Assembly (NCBI GenBank): GCA_030424825.1
Contig: JAUHWE010000088.1
Coordinates: 1-11,167 of the forward strand
Length of the DNA stretch: 11,167 nt
Source of the DNA: Verrucomicrobiia bacterium
GTDB lineage: Bacteria; Verrucomicrobiota; Verrucomicrobiia; Opitutales; Opitutaceae
Reading direction: 5' to 3'
Part shown: in pieces, positions 1 to 7,988 of the stretch
Numbering within the stretch: the stretch's first letter is position 1
Layout: the number at the start of each line of letters is the position of its first letter
Notes under the pieces: model-generated
The model's input: only the letters and a program-made list of their open reading frames with translations
What the model was told of the DNA's origin: nothing
Databases searched by the model: none
Made by a program: the position numbers and the translations under genes

Positions 1-22
1 GGTGGCTTCGATGGATTTTCAT
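1..22 (-). CDS. Possible start of a further minus-strand gene (7 codons visible)
   Basis: An ATG at 22-20 on the minus strand opens a frame (MKIHRSH) that runs off the left edge. It lies 65 bases after the CehA-like stop, and AAAGGGG sits 12 bases upstream, rather far for a ribosome site. Every other gene here runs in this direction, which favours it, but seven codons prove little. A plus-strand reading of the same bases (see findings) is a competing possibility. Confidence 0.2.
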
Positions 23-87
23 AAGTGGATTTTACCCCTTTCTGGATTACTTAGTTTGTTCGGATCGATTCTGTGCGGATGTTTCAT

Positions 88-2415
88 TTAAGGGAGTTTC
101 GTTTGCTCTAGAATAGTCTGGTAGGTTTTCCGGGCATGGTTGTAGGCCTCGATGGCGTCCTGCATTTCGTCTTCGTCGTAGAATTGCTTCTTCGACTCCC
201 AGCATTTTTCGACTCCCGCTATTAGCCACTCGACGCTTCGCTTACTGGCTCTTACTGGTTGGTCCTCAACCACGACCCAAACGGGATTTGTATGGGCGGA
301 GGGGAATATGCGTGTAGCGACCCAGCTGCTTTGCGTAATGTCGATTTTGAACTCGAGATCTTTTAGATCCGCGTTCACATCAATGGTTTTTGCTGCCACA
401 GGTAGTCCATTGACGATGACCTCCACTTGAACCGTGTCATTTTCTACCGCCTTTTCGATGCTCCAAGGTGTTGGACTGAATGGAGAATTCGGGGTCAGGA
501 AAAATTTTGTGAAGTGGTCATGGTTCTCTTTTAAATGAGCATTAGCTTTTACCGTCACGTTGACGGATCCAGGTCGATCTAGATTGACCGTGCTGTTCTT
601 GTCACCGGACAAGAGTCCATTGACTTTAAAGTCGATGAGATGGCTGAAACCATCGGATACGTAATTACTGCCTCGGCTGATGCCTTCGCACCAATCATCG
701 TAGGTGAGGTCATTTTCGAGCCTGACATAAGACCTCCAGATACCTACTCGGGATCCAGTAATGCAAGGAAAGTCTGTTTCTCCGCTGATTCGAGTTCTGA
801 ATCCGGCATTGAGGGTGTGGTACCACATGTTGAGTTCTGCGACCGGCCAGGTGTCGCCCGTAGATATAAAATCCACAGCGGGAACTTTTGTATTGTTGGG
901 GCCTTCTACCATATGAGTCACATCTACAACGTACTCGTTGGCTCCTATACTGTCGTAAGGCGGGACCTCATAATTGGGAAGCTCGTTCAGATATAGATTT
1001 ATTCCGTAACCAGAGTGAGCAGGCCCGCAAACCGCTCCCTGTTTCTGTGCCCACTTTAGAGTGTTGAGTCCGAGTGTTGGCCAATGATCGTCGGAGTCAC
1101 CTCCTGGATACATTTGATCCTTGAGTCTAAGCAATACTAAATGGCCCGACCGGTGGGATCCAAACCCAGAGACCTCAACGTCGTAGCGTATTGTGTAGGG
1201 GTAGGGAGAACTCTTATAAGTGTCCCCTGTAAAAAACTGCTTTTGGTAGTCAAAGCCAGGACCCCAAGTTAGGACGCTTCCAACCTTCAAGTCCTCCCCG
1301 AGAATATGATTGAGCATGTCCTTGGGTTGTACTCCTTCCGTGGGTACCGTATAGTGGGCACATCCAGAAGCGTGAATATGGTGGTCGCCAGACCAAAAGC
1401 CATACAGACTAGGATCTACCCAGCGTTCCAGCTCGAATCGGACACTCTGTCCTCTGTCCTCGATTTTAACTTCTTTCGTTTGTAACTCATATTCTGGACC
1501 TCGACTCGCCAGAATCGTGTAGTTACCGGTGGGTAATCTAATAGTCTCGCCACTGGTTCGGTACACCTGAGCGTGAAACCAGAAGTCAGGAGGCACCCGG
1601 CTGGACTGGTTTGGATATACCTGACCCTTCTCGTCACGAACTACAAAGCCAGCCATCACGTCGTCCCCATTTTCATCAAGGACCTTTTCAAAGGTCAGGG
1701 GATAAGTTGGTTTGCTGGTGAACAATAGCGGGAGCTCGGAGCGAAATCCCAAGTCTTGCGTGCCCTGGCCTACATCGAAGTTTAAAGTAAGGTCGCGTTT
1801 TCCTTCGTCGCGGCAGAATATTTCCACGATTGCGTAGTTAAGTTCCAAACCGGTGAGAAGTGTTGCAGAAGGTGAATTCAGCCATTTTCCGCCGGGTATA
1901 TAGGTTTTCAGATGAAAGAGCGGTGTGTGGTCAGAAGGCATTTGCATCTGCTGCCCATGATGATGCATCGGCTCCACTGAATCCCCAGTGTAACCAATCC
2001 CCAGTTTGGCGGTGACTCCGGCTTCGTTGATGACTTTGATCAAAAATCGCTTTGATTCAGACTGATAGAGTTCCGGTGGCGCGGGTCCTCTTTGCGCTTT
2101 TACCCGTGATTCGGGATTGATATTAACGCCTGCGATACACAAAGGGTCTAGGATGGATTGAATTTCCATTGTTATCGCTTGTTCCGTTTCCCGTTGAAAG
2201 GCAGCTTCAAGTTTTTGAAGTGTGTCAGGAGTGAGCGGTGAACCCAAAAAGTCGAGATGCCGGGTCAGGCGTTTGACATGCTCGGTCAACGGCTGTGATT
2301 CCACGTTTGAAACAATGGGTAATACGAAAAAATCGGCCTCTATTGGACTCTGTTCCTTTTGACAGGCGGAAGTTAATAGTAGTGCCAGGAGTATCGGTAC
2401 TGGGAAATTTTTCAT
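88..2415 (-). CDS. Lipoprotein with CehA/McbA-type (PHP-like) metallohydrolase domain
   Basis: This 775-residue protein has a lipoprotein signal (MKNFPVPILLALLLTSAC), with Cys18 as the likely lipidated residue. A Met/His-rich stretch lies at 150-163. A carboxypeptidase-regulatory-like beta-sandwich lies at about 247-332. The metallohydrolase domain at about 338-560 opens with GDHHIHASG (D344, H345, H346, H348), then has CGPAHSG (H467), VTHMVEG (H501) and SGETDFPC (D548), the expected order of metal ligands in PHP-like enzymes. The C-terminus adds another beta-domain (about 590-690) and a charged helical tail. CehA and McbA are carbaryl (N-methylcarbamate) hydrolases, but most family members in PVC bacteria have no known substrate. 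It is probably anchored in the outer membrane or at the periplasmic face. The start lies 22 bases after the SUMF1-like gene, again without a Shine-Dalgarno, so co-translation is likely. The family call is firm; the reaction is inferred. Confidence 0.88.
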   Translation of the reverse strand: MKNFPVPILLALLLTSACQKEQSPIEADFFVLPIVSNVESQPLTEHVKRLTRHLDFLGSPLTPDTLQKLEAAFQRETEQAITMEIQSILDPLCIAGVNINPESRVKAQRGPAPPELYQSESKRFLIKVINEAGVTAKLGIGYTGDSVEPMHHHGQQMQMPSDHTPLFHLKTYIPGGKWLNSPSATLLTGLELNYAIVEIFCRDEGKRDLTLNFDVGQGTQDLGFRSELPLLFTSKPTYPLTFEKVLDENGDDVMAGFVVRDEKGQVYPNQSSRVPPDFWFHAQVYRTSGETIRLPTGNYTILASRGPEYELQTKEVKIEDRGQSVRFELERWVDPSLYGFWSGDHHIHASGCAHYTVPTEGVQPKDMLNHILGEDLKVGSVLTWGPGFDYQKQFFTGDTYKSSPYPYTIRYDVEVSGFGSHRSGHLVLLRLKDQMYPGGDSDDHWPTLGLNTLKWAQKQGAVCGPAHSGYGINLYLNELPNYEVPPYDSIGANEYVVDVTHMVEGPNNTKVPAVDFISTGDTWPVAELNMWYHTLNAGFRTRISGETDFPCITGSRVGIWRSYVRLENDLTYDDWCEGISRGSNYVSDGFSHLIDFKVNGLLSGDKNSTVNLDRPGSVNVTVKANAHLKENHDHFTKFFLTPNSPFSPTPWSIEKAVENDTVQVEVIVNGLPVAAKTIDVNADLKDLEFKIDITQSSWVATRIFPSAHTNPVWVVVEDQPVRASKRSVEWLIAGVEKCWESKKQFYDEDEMQDAIEAYNHARKTYQTILEQTKLP

Positions 2416-2437
2416 ATCAGTTGTATTGAAATTTTGA

Positions 2438-3304
2438 CTATTTGTATCTGGCTACGCGAAATCCGATCGTATAAAAGACGGTCGAAGGAGCCAAGGCATG
2501 CCGGTAGGCGGATCGCGCGTGACCAGAAGGATTCATCCATGAGCCTCCTCTCAAGATTCTAGCGGTGCCGGATGCGGGTCCTTGGGGGTTAGTGACTTCA
2601 CCTTTAGGATACGGGCCATACCAGTCCCAACACCACTCCCAAACATTGCCATGCATATCGTTTAAACCCCAGGGGTTGGGGGACTTTCTGCCCCCGGAAT
2701 GAGTGTTTCTTGCCGAATTGATGCGGTACCAGCCGGACTGATCAAATCCTTCACCATCCTTGGACCCCATCGCATAGGCACTGCGGGTTCCGGCTCGACA
2801 GGCGTACTCCCATTCGGATTCTGTCGGTAATCGGTAGCCGGATGCCTCTGCGTCTGCGGTGACGCTTGGCATGCCGTTTCGGATGACATTCTCTGACGTG
2901 AACCGTTTGCTGGTGTGATAAACGGGGGAAAGACCTTCCATCTCACTTCGAGCGTTGCACCATTGAATACAGTCCCACCAAGTAACCGCGACAACGGGAT
3001 GGTCCTCATTTGCCGGATCCTTGAATCCATTGTTGCCTACAGATAAATCATGATAGCCGTTGGCCAGAGCCCAGCTTCTCACCTTGTTCCACAAAGAATA
3101 GGGAACTTCGGTTTCCCCAAGGTAAAAGCTTTTGCTTATTCGGGCTGTGTGAAGCGTTTCGTCCTCGATTCGCTCTTTCTCGCTCTCGGGAGATCCCATT
3201 TCGAATTTACCGGCCGGAACGAGGATCATATTCTGCCCCGCTACCCAATTCATTGGCATGAATAGGATGATTAAGAGGCATGAATGGAGGCTAGTGCGAA
3301 TCAT
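2438..3304 (-). CDS. Exported FGE-sulfatase (SUMF1) domain protein without catalytic cysteines
   Basis: This 288-residue protein has a signal peptide (MIRTSLHSCLLIILFMPMNW, cut near VAG-QN, residue 23). Almost all the rest is one formylglycine-generating-enzyme-sulfatase fold: MILVPAGKFEMGSPESE, FYLGETEVPYSLWNKV, HPVVAVTWWDCIQWCNA, YRLPTESEWEYACRAGT, NPWGLNDMHGNVWEWCWDWY, RILRGGSWMN and IGFRVAR. True formylglycine-generating enzymes need a C-x4-C pair just before the last motif; here that stretch is RSAYRHALAP (S265-A270 region) and the protein has no cysteine after the WEWC motif. It therefore probably does not make formylglycine; relatives of this kind are binding or structural proteins, or other oxidases of the fold. 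No sulfatase gene lies in the window. The ATG follows the DMFase-like stop after CTAA with no Shine-Dalgarno, which suggests translational coupling. The fold is sure; the role is unknown. Confidence 0.92.
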   Translation of the reverse strand: MIRTSLHSCLLIILFMPMNWVAGQNMILVPAGKFEMGSPESEKERIEDETLHTARISKSFYLGETEVPYSLWNKVRSWALANGYHDLSVGNNGFKDPANEDHPVVAVTWWDCIQWCNARSEMEGLSPVYHTSKRFTSENVIRNGMPSVTADAEASGYRLPTESEWEYACRAGTRSAYAMGSKDGEGFDQSGWYRINSARNTHSGGRKSPNPWGLNDMHGNVWEWCWDWYGPYPKGEVTNPQGPASGTARILRGGSWMNPSGHARSAYRHALAPSTVFYTIGFRVARYK

Positions 3305-3308
3305 TTAG

Positions 3309-4679
3309 CTACGGATTGAATACAATTTGAGAGTCCTTCAAGCAGCGTTGAAGGAAGTTAGCCGTTATCGATTGCACTTTAGTATTTGTTCCATAGGTAC
3401 GTACTTCGCTGGAGGCGGCCCGCGTATGACCAGGAGGTTCGCTGAGTGCCTGACTCCACCAAATTGTGCTCGCGTTGAAAACCCAATTCCCTCGAGGCCC
3501 TGGATAGACGATGGCGCCGAAAATACCTGGACCACTAGACCAGAAGGCTGATACTTCTCCCAGGGCCACCACTTCCAATCCTGCAATATCCGCGAAAGGA
3601 GGACCATGGTATTCCCAGCCAACCAATCCCCGGATGGCATCTCCATCGCGCAAACCCGTTCCTTCGAAAATCCAGTGTTCTGCCTTATTTACTACCCAAT
3701 CCCCGTTACTGGGACCGTAGGTGGTTGCTCCCATTATGTCACGGCTTTCTTCAATGATGTAATGGTCCCGACTGAAAACTCGATCCGCTTGGCCATCTAT
3801 CGAACTCGATTGCAGTTCCACGGCATGCAGGAGGGCATTGCCTGACAAAAATGCGAGACTGACTCCACGGTCCCGTGCCTCGCGAATATGCTTTAGCGCG
3901 CGACTCGTCCAATACTCGTCATGGGCAACCGATAGAAATACCTTGCAGCGTTCTAGTGTGCTTGGGTCACTGTCGGTATCCAAATTGGAACCGTAGGCAA
4001 CGTGGTAGCCTTCTTTCTCTAGCCAATAGGCCAGAGGAAATTCGGTCAGGAGGTATTCGCCTGAACCAACCGTGGTCTCAACTCTCTGCAATTGCGCGTA
4101 GAGGGCATAGGGACGGTCAAAACTGACTTTAGCCTCTTTCCCGGTGTACATATACTGGTTGAATCTGTCCCCACTTTTGGATACGTGATCATAAAGGGAG
4201 TCGTGGCCAGGCCACTTGTTGTAGGACTGCCAGCTAAGATCTGAACATTGAAATAGCAGGTCGGCAGGTTCTCGGGCTTTAACGACAAATATGATGTAGG
4301 ACTGGTAGCCGTCGTTCTGTCGTGTTAATTTGGCTAGGTAAACGCCGCTGGACCAGTCCTCCGGAATCGTGAATCGAACGGATTCCGGCCAATTACATTC
4401 GCGCACCCCGTGTTCACCCGCCGCCGGAGTGGGTTGGGGCTTTCCTTCCAAGGGTGGAAAGTGTCGCATATGTCGCCCCCCTTTGCCTCCGTAATAGCCG
4501 GTACGATAGATATCGACTGAGTAAGAAGCTGCGGGCGCAGCGCTGACATGGAAACTGATCGTTTCGCCTGGGTAAAGGCTGGCTTTGTTCGCATAGCCTT
4601 CGATGCGGATTGAACGGAGTCCAAATCCGTTCTTCTTATCCAGATGAACAGAGTTTAACCGCCACTCATCGGTGCCCAT
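3309..4679 (-). CDS. N,N-dimethylformamidase beta-subunit-like protein
   Basis: This protein has 456 residues from the first ATG. An N-terminal beta-sandwich spans about residues 20-135 (IEGYANKASLYPGETISFHVS, then SVDIYRTGYYGGKGGR), the usual opening of this family. The DMFase C-terminal domain (DMFA2_C type) spans about 140-456, with WQSYNKW (150-156), SLYDH, VSFDRPY, EFPLAYWLEKEGY, SVAHDEYW (H253-W257), GVSLAFLSGN and WVFNASTIWWSQAL. DMFase itself is a mononuclear-iron amide hydrolase that cleaves dimethylformamide; most relatives in environmental genomes have no known substrate and stand alone without the small alpha subunit, as here. No signal peptide is seen, unlike the neighbours whose N-termini are visible, and no in-frame alternative start exists between 4679 and a TAG at 4736, so the N-terminus is doubtful. 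Only GAAGAA serves as a weak ribosome site. The stop TAG lies 4 bases before the next gene, so the two are surely co-transcribed. Confidence 0.88.
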   Translation of the reverse strand: MGTDEWRLNSVHLDKKNGFGLRSIRIEGYANKASLYPGETISFHVSAAPAASYSVDIYRTGYYGGKGGRHMRHFPPLEGKPQPTPAAGEHGVRECNWPESVRFTIPEDWSSGVYLAKLTRQNDGYQSYIIFVVKAREPADLLFQCSDLSWQSYNKWPGHDSLYDHVSKSGDRFNQYMYTGKEAKVSFDRPYALYAQLQRVETTVGSGEYLLTEFPLAYWLEKEGYHVAYGSNLDTDSDPSTLERCKVFLSVAHDEYWTSRALKHIREARDRGVSLAFLSGNALLHAVELQSSSIDGQADRVFSRDHYIIEESRDIMGATTYGPSNGDWVVNKAEHWIFEGTGLRDGDAIRGLVGWEYHGPPFADIAGLEVVALGEVSAFWSSGPGIFGAIVYPGPRGNWVFNASTIWWSQALSEPPGHTRAASSEVRTYGTNTKVQSITANFLQRCLKDSQIVFNP

Positions 4680-4733
4680 GAGACGGTTTTCTTCAATCGT
4701 AGGATTCGCGAGTATTGAGTAACTGGATGCGCA

Positions 4734-4832
4734 CTACCAGATAGCGAACAGGAACGGTCGCTGGAAGTGACGACAGCCCGATTGGGTCCGCTGGATTGTG
4801 TCTGTAGAAATTAGGCGCACCTCTTTTGACAT
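4734..4832 (-). other. Small ORF in frame with the DMFase-like gene, ended by a single TAG
   Basis: An ATG overlaps the stop of the DUF1080 gene (TAATG, 4834-4830) and opens 32 codons, ended by TAG at 4736-4734. It lies in the same frame as the DMFase-like gene, and after the TAG that frame stays open without another stop to the ATG at 4679. The residues around the TAG read RHFQRPFLFAIW, stop, CASSYSILANP: a basic stretch, a hydrophobic stretch and an A-N junction, resembling a weak signal peptide split by an amber codon. This may be the true N-terminus of the next gene, broken by a mutation or sequencing error, or simply leader sequence. No homology is recognised. Confidence 0.35.
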
Positions 4833-6445
4833 TATTGGGAACTCGGACTGTTTTTATTAAAGTACTCTCGCCAACCACTGGCTTCGAGCCGGTCAAATTC
4901 GTGCTGAATATCGGTTCCTTGATAGAAAGTGAAAATTCCGGTTGTGGAAACCGTTTCTCCGGGCGGACAGTCCGGTAGTCGTGGATCCGAATGCATACAA
5001 GGACAGTTTGGATTTGTCCAAGGATTGTGGCAGTGTTCCCAGGCGGTAATCATCCAGCGGTTTTTTTGAGAATTGTGCACGGCAACGTAGGGGTTGGTGA
5101 GGATTTTATTCTCCTTTGTCAGATAGGAGAATTCTGGAGCGCCTCTCAGCATAACGCAATTTTGAAGCCTGAGATCGGTCAAGGTACGGGAGGTGCCGTT
5201 GCTGAGAGAGATATAGAAATGTATCGCGTCCGTTGTGGGAACCGCTTTGGCCGTGTAGGCGATATCGTTGGGAAGCGTACGGGTCAGCTCGAAGCTACTA
5301 TCTGGATTGCGCTGCCATTCGAGCGGCTCGAGTTCTACGCCGATGTTGGTCCAGATAGAAGGGAAATGAGTGTGGGCCAAATACATTAGCCCTAGGTTTG
5401 AAACGATGGCTTCAGGCACATCGATCACCGCATAGGATGCGGGGTCCCAGGGAAGAAAGACGCTGAGCTTGGTTTCACGTTGGGGGTCAATGGCGCCATC
5501 GAGGAATCCGATTCGCGGATGCCGTCCGCCGGGATAAGGCATGGTCAGCAAAGGCCTATTGGGATCGGTCGAAATAGTATTCCCGGTTTTTATGCTAAAT
5601 CGCTCACGTGCTTCGGTTACTTCGCGCGGTGTCATACCCGTTGCGGCAGCGGCTTCATGGATGCTGTAGTTGTGAAACTCGAACATGTTTCTGAGCCAAA
5701 AGCGGAGATCGTCGTCGCTGGAAGGCGGACGTGCGGTCAATCGAGTAAGATCTGGCGATGTTTCATCCAGTTCGGTGACATTGATGTCGCGAAACCAGAC
5801 GGGTTTCCCGTGATATTGCAGACCGATCTTTCCGGATTGGGGGAGGGTGGCTAGGGCCTTCTCAAATTTGTTTTTGCTTCCATCGGGATTTTGTCCGGCT
5901 TGAGTCCAGTGGTCTAGATTTGCCGTGGATACCTTGTTGCCATTTACGTAGATGGTGACGAGCGGGCCCCTGGCGTAAATCAGGAGAGAGTTCCACTGGC
6001 CTGAGGGACGATTGTTGTATTCGCTGGGAGTGACCGCGTCGTAGATCGCTCCATTCGAGTGTTTGTCGAGTGCACCATCGAGAGCGTGTTTGCTAGGACC
6101 GTCAAGCAGTTGAACCTCTATTCCACCTTGAACAGGGTTCTTGGGGTCCGAGCGAATGAACACGCCGGAATTGGCTCCATCTGAAAGTTTGTATTGTAAA
6201 GTGAGTACAAAATCCTGGTAGCTATTCCGGGTCCAAATGTAGTTGTTCTTTCTGTGTTTTCCAGTTGGTGTGAGAGTGCCCTGATCCAGGATCCATCCCT
6301 CTTTGTGAATGGGTTTCCAGTGATCTAGGTTTTGGCCCCTAAAAAGGGCGGTGACCTTGGGCTTTTCTGTAAGGATCTCCGCTGAGCGGACACCGAGAGG
6401 AAGAAGGTAAAACAGTAAAAGGAACCAGGTTGCTAGGGTTTTCAT
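4832..6445 (-). CDS. Secreted DUF1080 (3-keto-disaccharide hydrolase family) protein with PVC-type C-terminal region
   Basis: This 537-residue protein has a signal peptide (MKTLATWFLLLFYLLPLGV, cut near SA-EIL, residue 22). A DUF1080 / LamG-like jelly roll spans about residues 32-225, with ALFRGQNLDHW, GWILDQGTLTP, ANSGVFIRSD, EVQLLDG, WNSLLIYARG and GKIGLQYHGKPVWFRDI. Characterised DUF1080 members act on 3-keto-glycosides; others may only bind sugar. Residues 232-285 are helical, with a helix-turn-helix-like stretch (AAAATGMTPREV). Residues 290-460 look like a beta-sandwich, followed by a Cys/His cluster (C472, H473, C481, C483, H485, C493) around NPNCPCMHSDP. From memory, planctomycetal and verrucomicrobial proteins carry this same C-terminal part; I know no assigned function. 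The start has only weak purine-rich sequence (AGAAG touching the ATG) but gives an intact signal peptide. The stop TAA overlaps a following ATG as TAATG. Confidence 0.9.
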   Translation of the reverse strand: MKTLATWFLLLFYLLPLGVRSAEILTEKPKVTALFRGQNLDHWKPIHKEGWILDQGTLTPTGKHRKNNYIWTRNSYQDFVLTLQYKLSDGANSGVFIRSDPKNPVQGGIEVQLLDGPSKHALDGALDKHSNGAIYDAVTPSEYNNRPSGQWNSLLIYARGPLVTIYVNGNKVSTANLDHWTQAGQNPDGSKNKFEKALATLPQSGKIGLQYHGKPVWFRDINVTELDETSPDLTRLTARPPSSDDDLRFWLRNMFEFHNYSIHEAAAATGMTPREVTEARERFSIKTGNTISTDPNRPLLTMPYPGGRHPRIGFLDGAIDPQRETKLSVFLPWDPASYAVIDVPEAIVSNLGLMYLAHTHFPSIWTNIGVELEPLEWQRNPDSSFELTRTLPNDIAYTAKAVPTTDAIHFYISLSNGTSRTLTDLRLQNCVMLRGAPEFSYLTKENKILTNPYVAVHNSQKNRWMITAWEHCHNPWTNPNCPCMHSDPRLPDCPPGETVSTTGIFTFYQGTDIQHEFDRLEASGWREYFNKNSPSSQ

Positions 6446-6502
6446 CTTCTGTGAATCTTTATTGAGGGAGTAGAGGTCGCGTTTGCTCGGTGTAGCGAAT
6501 GT

Positions 6503-6513
6503 GATTCGGAATC
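6503..6513. repeat. 11-bp dyad GATTCGGAATC in the leader of the DUF1080 gene
   Basis: GATTC-G-GAATC is a perfect inverted repeat with a one-base centre, flanked by a looser GAAT...ATTC pair. The central loop is too short for a simple RNA hairpin of the full dyad, so a protein-binding site is the more natural reading. It lies between the extended -10 element and the start codon at 6445. No known operator consensus is matched, and chance occurrence is quite possible. Confidence 0.2.
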
Positions 6514-6600
6514 TATTCAGTTTGGTGCTTTCACGTTCGGCAAGCGGAGTGCTCTAGCTCTCGACTGAACGATTTAAAGATCCACGCAGGAACAGATGTA

Positions 6601-6609
6601 ATTATAACA
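6601..6609 (-). promoter_or_regulatory. Extended -10 promoter element (TGTTATAAT)
   Basis: On the minus strand, 14 bases after the stop of the esterase gene, the sequence reads TGTTATAAT. This is a perfect sigma-70 TATAAT hexamer with the TGn extension. No good -35 sits 16-18 bases upstream, which is normal for extended -10 promoters. A start about 7 bases further on would give a leader of roughly 145-150 bases before the DUF1080 gene at 6445. It may drive the DUF1080 gene and the three genes after it. The match is seen; its activity is inferred. Confidence 0.5.
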
Positions 6610-6623
6610 TTTGGGGTACTCGC

Positions 6624-7988
<1,365 letters not shown>

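Noticed and set aside
640..996. 118-residue plus-strand ORF inside the CehA-like gene
   Set aside because: It is antisense to the conserved metallohydrolase domain, with no ribosome site or recognisable motif.
2662..3030. 122-residue minus-strand ORF inside the SUMF1-like gene
   Set aside because: It lies fully within a gene with clear family motifs in another frame, and its own translation has no domain signature.
2438..3304. Calling the FGE-fold gene a sulfatase-modifying enzyme
   Set aside because: The catalytic cysteine pair is missing and no sulfatase is present in the window.
4693..4896. 67-residue minus-strand ORF spanning the DUF1080 gene end and the following gap, as a separate gene or a frameshifted N-terminus of the DMFase-like gene
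   Set aside because: Its first third is a shadow of the DUF1080 gene, it has no ribosome site, no signal-peptide pattern and no recognised motif. The frame with the TAG gives a better leader-like sequence.
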